Counted from the stretch's first letter, positions 1 to 5,774 are shown. The stretch: DNA of 14,210 nt from UBA1724 sp963632245 (GCA_963632245.1 CAVGTF010000055.1:1-14210); one strand, 5' to 3'. The notes: generated by a model from the sequence alone, not told the origin. Translations and numbers: made by a program.

Positions 1-489
1 CCTACAAATTCATCTGGAAACCCAGGCTACCAGAAACCAAATTTGCGCCCGACTGACTAGCAGTAGCGGGGGTGCGGGGCAGCAACCCCAGTCCCTTGGA
101 TTATGCCACACCCCACTACCAGCCCCGCCCCATTGGCGATACCTTGCAGAACACATTGCACACTACGCCGCAGGTGCCTCACCCCCCTACAAATTCATCT
201 GGAAACCCAGGCTACCAGAAACCAAATTTGCGCCCGACTGGCTAGCAGTAGCGGGGGTGCGGGGGCAGCAGCCACAGTCCTTTGGATATGCGATACCCCA
301 CTACCAACCCCGCCCCATCGGCGATACCATGCATAACACATTGCACACTACGCCGCAGGTGCCTCGCCCCCCCCCGGCTCCCACCTACAAATTCATCTAG
401 AAACCCAGGCTACCAGAACCCAAATTTGCGCCCGACTGGCTAGCAGTAGCGGGGGTGCGGGGGCAGCAGCCCCAGTCCCTTGGATATGC
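1..489. repeat. ~190 bp tandem repeat array, 2.5 copies (family D)
   Basis: Three head-to-tail copies begin at 1, 186 and 384, each opening with CCTACAAATTCATCT; the first two units are 185 and 198 bp and the third breaks off near 489. The length difference lies mostly in a C-rich stretch at the unit end. Each unit opens with a two-part inverted repeat: in copy 1, 5-10 pairs with 40-45 (CAAATT/AATTTG) and 13-17 with 30-34 (TCTGG/CCAGA), leaving a 12-nt loop. Later in the unit lies a G-rich core (GCGGGGGTGCGGGG). Short open frames here do not resemble proteins and the unit is not a constant multiple of three, so I regard it as non-coding. The array probably continues left of the window. Confidence 0.9.
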
Positions 490-526
490 TCTCCACAAGC
501 TAGGGGTATTCCCCACAAGGGAACGC

Positions 527-669
527 AAAAACCACAAGAGTTACAATCTCTATGACTTTAGGATGAGAGGGGAGGCAGAACCTGTGCCGGGGGCTACGCT
601 CTGGGGAGCGGTAAGGGTGGGGGATTGGGCCCGTGCGCGTGCCTACGCGCGCGTACGCGCATACATAAA
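527..669 (+). repeat. Dispersed repeat family A, copy 1
   Basis: About 143 bp that recurs at 4091-4232 in the same orientation with high identity, and at 14117-14210 inverted and cut by the window end. Parts in order: AACCACAAGAGTTACAATCT, a G-rich segment, a hairpin CGCTC/GAGCG (597-601 with 606-610, loop TGGG), four G runs (603-606, 614-616, 618-622, 626-628), then a strictly alternating pyrimidine-purine tract at 644-667 and a TAAA end. No transposase, target-site duplication or convincing frame is visible. It could be a MITE-like or REP-like non-autonomous element or a structured RNA. Confidence 0.85.
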
Positions 670-683
670 AAAAACAGTAAACT

Positions 684-743
684 ACCGTCCCCCGGCCCCC
701 CACCTAATTTATTCCGCCGCTGGAACGGCGGCACGGTACCGTT
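684..743 (-). repeat. Family B repeat, partial copy B1
   Basis: Read on the minus strand this carries the left part of family B: GGTACCGT, a GCGGCGGAA-like block, AATTAGG, then a GGGGGCCGGGGG run. It lacks the CTCCTTTGGAGATCTTC end found in B2 and B5. The other copies are at 802-884 (minus) and 3563, 3824, 5433 and 5681 (plus). Confidence 0.65.
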
Positions 744-763
744 CTCGGGCTGCACCGCGGTGC
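714..763. other. Cluster of three inverted repeats
   Basis: Within 50 bp there is a hairpin CCGCCG/CGGCGG (714-719 with 726-731, loop CTGGAA), a perfect 10-bp palindrome ACGGTACCGT (733-742), and a perfect 12-bp palindrome GCACCGCGGTGC (752-763). No T tract follows, so these are not obvious terminators. They may be protein-binding sites or part of the neighbouring family B repeats. Confidence 0.6.
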
Positions 764-801
764 GCGCCATCCCATGAAGCGTGCCTACAAAGCCGCGATT
801 A

Positions 802-884
802 TGCAGGTAGATCTCCAAAGGAGGTCGGGCTGCCGCCCCCGGCCCCCCGCCTTATTTCTTCCGTCTACCGGCGCTACCGGTACC
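802..884 (-). repeat. Family B repeat, copy B2
   Basis: On the minus strand: GGTACCGGTAGCGCCGGTAG, GGAAGAAATAAGGCGGGG, a hairpin-forming GGGGGCGGCAGCCC, then ACCTCCTTTGGAGATCTAC. It matches 5433-5506 closely over its whole length. The CTCC-TTT-GGAG end can fold on itself. On the plus strand the same piece reads AAAGGAGGT, a full Shine-Dalgarno consensus, with no start codon at a usable distance. Confidence 0.8.
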
Positions 885-892
885 GTTGCATC

Positions 893-1089
893 GAGACGCT
901 TAAGTAGCGCAGTGCCTACCTAGGGCTGTCGTGCTTCTAGCCACGCCGGGGAGGGAGAAGCCTAAATCCGTGCCTGTGGGGTGGCATATATTAAGGGAAC
1001 ACGCCCGAGGTGACCGGTGGAATGCCGTGATATTGGGCAGGCTTTCGCATTTTGAATCCCCCTCTAGCATTTTAAGGAATCGACGTCTT
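893..1089 (+). promoter_or_regulatory. argF leader with possible -10 element
   Basis: About 200 bp between the family B copy and argF. TATATTAAG at 987-995 could be a -10 box; the rpmH promoter has the same nine bases. No good -35 lies at the right distance, so the promoter call is weak. TAAGGA at 1073-1078 could be the argF ribosome-binding site. No ARG box, leader peptide or known riboswitch was recognised. Confidence 0.25.
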
Positions 1090-2097
1090 ATGGATCTTAA
1101 GAAACTGGGTCTTCACGGAAAGAGCATTCTGCGTCTTCTGGACCTCACCGACGAGCAGTTATTGGGGCTGGTGTCCCTGGCAGCAGAGTTGAAGGCCCGC
1201 AAGAAGAGCGGCGCGAACCTGAAGGACGCGTTGCTGTATCGCAAGAATGTGGCGTTGATCTTCCAGAAGAGCTCCACCCGGACCCACTGCGCCACCGTCT
1301 GCGGCGTCCACGACGAGGGCGGCTACACCGAGTATCTGAATGCCCACGACCTGCACTTCGGCAAGAAGGAGTCCGTGAAGGACTCCGCGCGAGTGCTGGG
1401 CCGGATGTTCGACGGCATCATGTTCCGTGGATACTCCCAGCAGGTGGTGGAGGACCTCTCGAAATACAGCGGCATTCCCGTGTGGAATGGCTTGACCGAC
1501 GAGTGGCATCCCTCACAGGTGCTGGCGGATTTCCTGACCATCACGGAGCAATTCGGTCACCTGAAGGGCCTGAAGATGGCCTACGTGGGTGACGGCCGCA
1601 ACAATGTGGCCAGCTCCCTGATGGTGGGCTGCGCAAAGGTGGGCATGGACTTCGTGGATGTGTGCCCGCCCGAGCTCACTCCCGCCCCCGAGATCCTGGC
1701 GATGGCGCGGGAATGCGCCGCGCGCAATGGCAGCACGGTAGAGGTCTCCCACGATCCCGCAAAGGGCGTAGCGGGCGCCAATATCCTCTATACCGATGTG
1801 TGGGTCTCCATGGGCGAAGAGGCGCTTTTCCAGCAGCGCCTGGCACTCCTGCGGCCCTTCCAGATCAACATGGAGATGGTCAAGAACACCGGCAATCTGG
1901 AGAGCGGGAAGGTGATCTTCCTGCACTGCCTGCCCGCCTTCCACGACAACAACACCGAGGTCTCTAAAGACTGCGGCGCCATGGAGGTCACGGACGAGGT
2001 CTTTGAGGCGCCCTTCTCCAAAGTCTTCGACGAAGCGGAGAACCGCCTGCACACCATCAAAGCCATGATCGTGGCCTCGCTGTCCGACGCGCAGTAG
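1090..2097 (+). CDS. argF: Ornithine carbamoyltransferase
   Basis: Transfers the carbamoyl group of carbamoyl phosphate to ornithine to make citrulline, in cytosolic arginine synthesis (or the reverse in catabolism). The 335 residues fit the family and resemble E. coli ArgI/ArgF along their length. Carbamoyl-phosphate motif STRTH is at 62-66, FRGY at 112-115, HPSQ at 140-143, the ornithine-binding DVWVSMG at 236-242, the HCLP motif with its Cys at 279-282, and ENRLHT at 317-322. The frame is open upstream to 931, but ATG 1090 gives the normal N terminus (MDLKKLGLHGKSILRLLDLT) and follows TAAGGA. The fifth residue of the usual STRTR is His here. pyrB follows after 94 bp with no clear terminator, so co-transcription is plausible. 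Confidence 0.95.
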   Translation: MDLKKLGLHGKSILRLLDLTDEQLLGLVSLAAELKARKKSGANLKDALLYRKNVALIFQKSSTRTHCATVCGVHDEGGYTEYLNAHDLHFGKKESVKDSARVLGRMFDGIMFRGYSQQVVEDLSKYSGIPVWNGLTDEWHPSQVLADFLTITEQFGHLKGLKMAYVGDGRNNVASSLMVGCAKVGMDFVDVCPPELTPAPEILAMARECAARNGSTVEVSHDPAKGVAGANILYTDVWVSMGEEALFQQRLALLRPFQINMEMVKNTGNLESGKVIFLHCLPAFHDNNTEVSKDCGAMEVTDEVFEAPFSKVFDEAENRLHTIKAMIVASLSDAQ

Positions 2098-2191
2098 GGG
2101 GTAGCCACCCGCCGTCCCGCGTCTGCGGATCCATTTCCACACCAGTCACTTAACCCAAGAGAGAGAAGCGTAGAGAGGAGGCAATCGGAGA

Positions 2192-3286
2192 ATGACACAG
2201 CGTCGAATGATGGAAGAGCTCCAGTGGGAGGATTTCGAAAAGCTCCCCCTGACCCAGCGGGCGCCCTACTTCAAGCAGTCCAGCGGACGACCCTACCACT
2301 GCGTCATCGCACAGCAGTTCGACCGGGAATCCCTGGATAACCTCTGCGATCTGGCCACCCGAATCCGCCGCATCGCCAAGAACAAGGTGGGCGGCGACTT
2401 CCTCTCCAGCCTCATGCGCAACAAACGGGCGATGCTCTACTTCACCCAGCCCAGCACCCGCACCTTCCTCTCCTTCTTCTCCGCATGCCAGGTCCTGGGC
2501 TTCAGCCCCGCCGAGGTCCGCGATCCTTCCATCTCCTCGGAAATGAAGGGCGAGACCAAGGAGGACACCATCCGCACCTTCAGCAGCTTCTTCGACCTCA
2601 TCATCATGCGGACCCCCGCACAGGGCTTCGCCGAAAAGATGGCCTGGATGCTCTCCCGCACCGAACGACCCGTCCCCATCATCAACGCCGGCAGCGGCAA
2701 GGACCAGCACCCCACACAGGCACTCCTGGATATCTATACCCTCCAGCGCTCCTTCGAAAAACAGGGCGGAATCGACGGCAAGACGGTCCTCTTCTGCGGT
2801 GATCTGGCGCGCGGACGCACCGTGCGCTCCCTCTCCGGACTCCTCCTGCAATACAAGAACGTGAAACAAATCTTCGCGGCTCCCGATGCCCTCCAGATCG
2901 GCGAAGACATCCTGGAGCAGCTCAAGGCCGCCGGCGTGGAATACGAGGTCACCAACGACTTCAAGGGACAGATCAAGAACGCCGACGCCGTCTACATGAC
3001 CCGCCTCCAGGACGAGTGGGACAACAAGCCCGGCGAGAGCTCCAAGGGATACAACCAGGAGGACTACTACTTCACCGGCGAGGACCTGAAGAAGCTCTCC
3101 CCCAAGGGCGTCATCATGCACCCCCTCCCCCGACGCCTCGAAATCTCCACCGATTGCGACGACGACTCCCGCGCCGTCTACTGGCGACAGGAACGAAATG
3201 GCATGTGGATCCGCGCCGCACTCATCGCCACCATCTTCTGCCGCGACCAGGAAATCACACAATACTACATGCTCAATAACCGATAA
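2192..3286 (+). CDS. pyrB: Aspartate carbamoyltransferase, catalytic chain
   Basis: Condenses carbamoyl phosphate with aspartate, the committed step of pyrimidine synthesis, in the cytosol. Motifs: PSTRT at 87-91, SEMKGET at 116-122 (Lys119 corresponds to the active-site loop Lys84 of E. coli), MRTP at 139-142, HPTQALLDIYT at 173-183, GDLARGRT at 203-210, MTRLQ at 269-273 and HPLPR at 310-314. At 364 residues it is about 50 longer than the usual ~310; extra length is at the N terminus (first ~35) and in the C-terminal domain around 275-300. The start follows GAGGAG at 2175-2180. No pyrI regulatory-chain gene is adjacent. It sits 94 bp behind argF, another user of carbamoyl phosphate; no carAB is in view. 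Confidence 0.95.
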   Translation: MTQRRMMEELQWEDFEKLPLTQRAPYFKQSSGRPYHCVIAQQFDRESLDNLCDLATRIRRIAKNKVGGDFLSSLMRNKRAMLYFTQPSTRTFLSFFSACQVLGFSPAEVRDPSISSEMKGETKEDTIRTFSSFFDLIIMRTPAQGFAEKMAWMLSRTERPVPIINAGSGKDQHPTQALLDIYTLQRSFEKQGGIDGKTVLFCGDLARGRTVRSLSGLLLQYKNVKQIFAAPDALQIGEDILEQLKAAGVEYEVTNDFKGQIKNADAVYMTRLQDEWDNKPGESSKGYNQEDYYFTGEDLKKLSPKGVIMHPLPRRLEISTDCDDDSRAVYWRQERNGMWIRAALIATIFCRDQEITQYYMLNNR

Positions 3287-3312
3287 AGTTTGCCGCGTAA
3301 TGCGGCAAACTT
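3286..3312 (+). terminator. Hairpin at the pyrB stop, possible terminator
   Basis: A perfect 11-bp stem (AAGTTTGCCGC with GCGGCAAACTT) and 5-nt loop GTAAT begins on the last base of the pyrB stop codon. No T tract follows, so it may act as a 3'-end stabiliser or a factor-dependent terminator rather than a classical intrinsic one. Confidence 0.5.
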
Positions 3313-3342
3313 AATGAGGAATGAAGATTTAGGAATGAGGAG

Positions 3343-3417
3343 TTTTGGACGCCCTGCGGCGGGCCTTGTCGCCCGCTGCGCGGCCGCCAAACCGCCAGCG
3401 GCGCCGAATTGCGCCGC
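3343..3417. other. Two strong hairpins downstream of pyrB
   Basis: First hairpin: 3356-3364 pairs with 3371-3379 (GCGGCGGGC/GCCCGCTGC, one G-T pair), bracketed by TTTGG (3344-3348) and CCAAA (3387-3391). Second: GCGGCGC/GCGCCGC, 3398-3404 with 3411-3417, loop CGAATT. They are flanked by the A/G-rich near-repeats AGGAATGAGG (3331-3340) and AGGAATTATG (around 3429), suggesting a small inserted palindromic element. No gene is visible. Confidence 0.55.
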
Positions 3418-3494
3418 AGTTGAGAATTAGGAATTATGCGCTGAACGCGCAATGCACGTTGCCTAAATGATACCGCCGCAAGAGCGGAGAAAAA

Positions 3495-3545
3495 GCGCTG
3501 CAGGCACCTTATAAACTAGTCACTAATTGCTAAACACTTACGGCA
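3495..3545 (+). repeat. Family C repeat, copy C1
   Basis: Core GCGCTGCAGGCACCTT, then AAACTAGTCACTAATTGCTAA and ACTTACGGC. It matches 5597-5655 closely, 3700-3740 in its first half, and 3961-4016 loosely. It lies immediately before a family B copy, as does 5597-5655. Confidence 0.75.
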
Positions 3546-3562
3546 CAAAGCGCCGGAACGGT

Positions 3563-3712
3563 GGTTCGGGGGCGTAGCCTCCCGTCCTTCGGAGATCTTC
3601 ATATAGATATTTGCGGGGGGGGAAAGTTGCTCCGATGAGGAAGAAACGCCACAGAGCACCCCAAAAGCGATCCCCCTCCCGCGCCCTTGCGGCGGAAAAG
3701 CGCCGCAGGCAC
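3563..3712 (+). repeat. 150-bp B+C direct repeat, first copy (B3)
   Basis: Starts GGTTCGGGGGCGTAGCCTCC, continues through CCTTCGGAGATCTTC, a TAGATATTTGCGG block and GCCACAGAGC, and ends in GCGCCGCAG. The same sequence recurs at 3824-3973, exactly 261 bp downstream with no net insertion or deletion between its ends, though many bases differ. The first ~45 bp is a family B core, here with a CC-TTCG-GA stem-loop. Confidence 0.8.
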
Positions 3713-3740
3713 CCTGCAAACTAGCCGCTAACCACCGTTT
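3700..3740 (+). repeat. Family C repeat, copy C2
   Basis: GCGCCGCAGGCACC, then TGCAAACTAGCCGCTAACCA: the first half of family C. The end with ACTTACGGC is missing or diverged. It overlaps the end of the 150-bp direct repeat. Confidence 0.65.
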
Positions 3741-3742
3741 AC

Positions 3743-3786
3743 CCAGGCAAAACACCCTGGCGTAGCTGAACCTGCATAACACAGGT
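3743..3786. other. Two small hairpins between B/C copies
   Basis: CCAGG/CCTGG (3743-3747 with 3756-3760) and ACCTG/CAGGT (3770-3774 with 3782-3786), each a perfect 5-bp stem. They fill the spacer that separates the two 150-bp direct repeats. No gene is seen here. Confidence 0.4.
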
Positions 3787-3823
3787 AAAACGAAGCCGGG
3801 TAATGGCTAAGTACTAAATTGGG

Positions 3824-3973
3824 GGTTCGGGGGCGTAGCCTCCCATCCTTTGGAGATCTTCTATAGATATTTGCGGGAGCTAAGGCTGCTTCGATTGGAA
3901 GAAGCGCCACAGAGCGCCCCCCAAGAACAATCCCTCTCCCGCGCCCTTGCGGCTGAAAGAGCGCCGCAGCCGC
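3824..3973 (+). repeat. 150-bp B+C direct repeat, second copy (B4)
   Basis: Second copy of the unit at 3563-3712, offset 261 bp. Starts GGTTCGGGGGCGTAGCCTCC, has CCTTTGGAGATCTTC where the first copy has CCTTCGGAGATCTTC, and ends GCGCCGCAG. The middle is diverged, so the duplication is not recent or has been under loose constraint. Confidence 0.8.
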
Positions 3974-4016
3974 CTTATTCGCGATACCCTAATCACTTGG
4001 CACATAGTCACTTACT
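3961..4016 (+). repeat. Family C repeat, degenerate copy C3
   Basis: GCGCCGCAG start and CACTTACTG-like end with a changed middle, in the place where family C is expected after a B copy. Assignment is weaker than for C1, C2 and C4. The stretch 4017-4090 that follows holds nothing I can identify. Confidence 0.4.
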
Positions 4017-4090
4017 GTGCAAGAACGCGCCAGCAACAGGGGGCATAAGCAATCGAGAACCCAGCGCTTTGCCGTTATACAGAAGGGGTC

Positions 4091-4232
4091 AAAACCACAA
4101 GAGTTACAATCTCTATGACTTTGAGAGGAGAGGGCAGGCAGAACCTGTGCGGGGGGCTACGCTCTGGGGAGCGGTAAGGGTGGGGGATTGGGCCCGTGCG
4201 CGCACCTGCGCGCGCGTACGCGCATAGATAAA
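4091..4232 (+). repeat. Dispersed repeat family A, copy 2
   Basis: Near-identical to 527-669 from AAAACCACAAGAGTTACAAT to the final ATAAA, 142 bp against 143. It differs chiefly in the GA-rich segment after GACTTT and just before the alternating tract. Alternating purine-pyrimidine tracts are at 4195-4205 and 4207-4226. It is followed at once by the short hairpin array at 4251. Confidence 0.85.
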
Positions 4233-4250
4233 ATCCATAAAAACATCCCG

Positions 4251-4363
4251 CCCTCAAAACTGAGGGATCGTTTCATGCCAACAACCCCTCAAACCGGAGG
4301 ATCGTTTCATCCCCCCCCTTCAAGCCGAAGGACCCTTTCATGCCCCCCCTTTGCCCCGAGGCC
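4251..4363. repeat. Short tandem hairpin array, ~31-34 bp units
   Basis: Three and a half units, each a small inverted repeat followed by ATCGTTTCAT or a variant (4267, 4301, 4332). The stems are CCCTCA/TGAGGG (4251-4266), CCTC/GAGG (4287-4300), CCTTC/GAAGG (4317-4331) and a weak CCT/AGG (4349-4362). Stem bases change on both sides together, so pairing is kept. The array lies just past the stop of the minus-strand LD-carboxypeptidase gene and could shape its 3' end. On the minus strand every unit reads ATGAAA after a purine-rich run. Confidence 0.7.
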
Positions 4364-4394
4364 CCCTTCTGCGGATTCTGTCAACCTTGAGAAA

Positions 4395-5285
4395 CTACTC
4401 TCCGCGAAGGGAGAGGGTGGCGTGTCCGCCGAAGTGACAGGCGCGGGAGGGGTGGCAGTGTCCCAGGGGATATCCGGCCAGGACGGGCCCGGGGGTCCAT
4501 TCCGCGGCCTCGCGGAGGATGCCGGGGAGGTATTCGGCGTCCTCGCCCTGGGAGAAATCCGCGAAGACCAGTCCCGCCAGCTGCTTTAGGATTCCGGCGG
4601 AGCGCAGTTGCACCAGCATCCGCTGGATGGCGTGGGCGGGCTCCGAGACGTCCTCCAATACCAAGATTGTCCCGGAGAAATCCGGCTGGAATGGCGTCCC
4701 CAACAGGGAGACCAGCATCGTCAGGTTCATGGGGATCACGGGTCCCTCGGCGACGCCAGATTTCAGCACCCGGGGCGTCGTCTCTGGCGCATCGAAGTGC
4801 CAGCGTCCCTGCAGGACCTCCAGGAAGGAGTCACGTTCGATTTGAAAAGAGGGCTCCTGGGGATCGCGACTCCAGCTGGAACAGACCATGGGACCATGGA
4901 TGAGGCGACGACACCCCCGCGACCACGCCGCCAACAACAACGCCGAGACATCGCTGTATCCACACAACGCCTTCCCGGAACGCCGGAGCGCCTCGAAATC
5001 CAGATCCTGGAGAATCCGCGTGACACCGAAGCCGCCGCGGGCCGCCACCAGCAGATTGACCGAGGGCTCCGAGACCAGGGAGTGGAAGAGCGCCACCCGC
5101 GTGGCGTCATCACCCGCCAGCCGACCGGGGCCGCCCACGACACAGCACCGCTGCACCACGGGGACTCCATCCAATGTCTGGGAAAGCGCCTGGCTCCCCC
5201 GCGCCAGCAACAACGCACTTGGCGCATTGGAAAGGGCGAAGACACCCACGCCTGTGACTTCAATGGGAAATGCGGGGGAAGACAT
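4395..5285 (-). CDS. ldcA: LD-carboxypeptidase, peptidase family S66 (LdcA-like)
   Basis: Cytosolic serine peptidase that trims the terminal D-Ala from murein tetrapeptides during wall recycling. The 296 residues match the family's usual length (~300). RGGFGVTRIL is at 83-92, the nucleophile elbow GYSD with Ser111 at 109-112, GPMV at 131-134, NLTMLVSLLGTP at 187-198, LVLED with the likely catalytic Glu211, and GYPLGH with the likely catalytic His276. The frame is open far upstream, but family similarity begins at ATG 5285. No Shine-Dalgarno precedes it; instead there is a pyrimidine tract (purine on the plus strand). It is the only minus-strand gene in the window and is flanked by repeats on both sides. 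A stem CTCTCC/GGAGAG (4398-4415) covers its last codons. Confidence 0.88.
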   Translation of the reverse strand: MSSPAFPIEVTGVGVFALSNAPSALLLARGSQALSQTLDGVPVVQRCCVVGGPGRLAGDDATRVALFHSLVSEPSVNLLVAARGGFGVTRILQDLDFEALRRSGKALCGYSDVSALLLAAWSRGCRRLIHGPMVCSSWSRDPQEPSFQIERDSFLEVLQGRWHFDAPETTPRVLKSGVAEGPVIPMNLTMLVSLLGTPFQPDFSGTILVLEDVSEPAHAIQRMLVQLRSAGILKQLAGLVFADFSQGEDAEYLPGILREAAEWTPGPVLAGYPLGHCHPSRACHFGGHATLSLRGE

Positions 5286-5293
5286 AGAAATAC

Positions 5294-5329
5294 AAAAAAG
5301 GAGAAGGGGGGAGGGAGGGAAGGAGGAAG
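5294..5329. other. 36-nt homopurine tract upstream of ldcA
   Basis: All 36 bases are A or G on the plus strand, starting with an A run and including G runs at 5306-5311, 5313-5315 and 5317-5319. It sits 9 bp upstream of the ldcA start, so the ldcA mRNA would carry a long pyrimidine run in place of a ribosome-binding site. Such tracts can adopt triplex or quadruplex forms. Confidence 0.6.
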
Positions 5330-5340
5330 CTTGGCCAGAA

Positions 5341-5378
5341 TTTCGCAGGCGAAACCCCGCGCCGGGACAACCCCGGCG
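5341..5378. other. Paired hairpins in the ldcA leader
   Basis: TTTCGC/GCGAAA (5341-5346 with 5349-5354) and CGCCGGG/CCCGGCG (5360-5366 with 5372-5378, loop ACAAC). Both lie within 100 bp upstream of the ldcA start and would be in its leader if transcription begins further out. No promoter was identified for ldcA. Confidence 0.4.
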
Positions 5379-5432
5379 ATTGCGCCAGACGCACCCAAGT
5401 GGCGCGCGAAAGGGAAAAGGCAAAAATCGTTT

Positions 5433-5506
5433 CGCCGGTAGGCGGAAGAAATTAGGCGGGGGCACGGGGGCGGCAAGCCCGACCTCCTTTGGAGATCTTC
5501 CTGCAA
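5433..5506 (+). repeat. Family B repeat, copy B5 (fullest)
   Basis: GCCGGTAGGCGGAAGAAATT, AGGCGGGGGCACGGGGG, hairpin GGGC-GGCAA-GCCC, then GACCTCCTTTGGAGATCTTC and CTGCAAA. It is close to B2 (inverted at 802-884). From 5507 to 5596 there is GC-rich spacer with a GGTACC palindrome also seen beside B1 and B2, and no gene. Confidence 0.8.
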
Positions 5507-5596
5507 AAACGTGCCAAAAGCCCCAAAACGCCCCAGTGGGAGACACCGCCGCGGAGCAGCCCCAAAGCCGGTACCGCACTGCCGGAAGGCGGAAGG

Positions 5597-5655
5597 GCGC
5601 CTGCGGCACCTTGCAAACTAATCGCTAGCCACTAATTGCTAAATACTTACGGCGC
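5597..5655 (+). repeat. Family C repeat, copy C4
   Basis: GCGCCTGCGGCACCTTGCAA, then AACTAATCGCTAGCCACTAA and TTGCTAAATACTTACGGCGC. Close to 3495-3545 with a short insertion in the middle. As at 3495, it is followed directly by a family B copy. Confidence 0.75.
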
Positions 5656-5682
5656 ATTCCATGCATCGCATTCCATGCGCCG
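5650..5682. other. Hairpin joining family C to family B
   Basis: CGGCGCAT (5650-5657) pairs with ATGCGCCG (5675-5682), an 8-bp perfect stem. The enclosed part also holds the direct repeat GCATTCCATGC twice (5654 and 5669). Confidence 0.55.
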
Positions 5683-5727
5683 TAGGCGGGGGCACGGGAG
5701 GGGGCGCAACCCCCGACCTCCTTTGGT
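5681..5727 (+). repeat. Family B repeat, copy B6
   Basis: CGTAGGCGGGGGCACGGG, hairpin GGGGG-CGCAA-CCCCC, then GACCTCCTTTGG, where it departs from the family (GTTAATTTCC instead of AGATCTTC). The hairpin stem differs in sequence from B5 but still pairs. Confidence 0.75.
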
Positions 5728-5774
5728 TAATTTCCGAACACACAGCACACTCTTTTTAGGGGGAAAGTAGGGGG

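Noticed and set aside
527..565. Single CRISPR-like repeat (AGAGTTACAATCTCT) or tracrRNA at the start of family A
   Set aside because: It occurs once per family A copy with the same flanks each time; no spacer series and no cas genes.
455..907. 150-codon open frame through the left repeats
   Set aside because: It runs across family D, A and B repeats and has no protein-like conservation; family A is not maintained as a frame in its other copies.
931..1089. 53-residue N-terminal extension of ArgF from a GTG at 931
   Set aside because: No family similarity before Met at 1090, which has a ribosome-binding site and the normal N terminus.
2150..3262. 370-codon open frame antisense to pyrB
   Set aside because: Low-complexity Gly/Glu/Val/Asp-rich translation typical of the reverse frame of a GC-rich gene; pyrB on the other strand has full motif support.
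4188..5628. Long plus-strand open frames opposite ldcA
   Set aside because: They lack conserved motifs, while the minus strand encodes a complete S66 peptidase with its catalytic triad.
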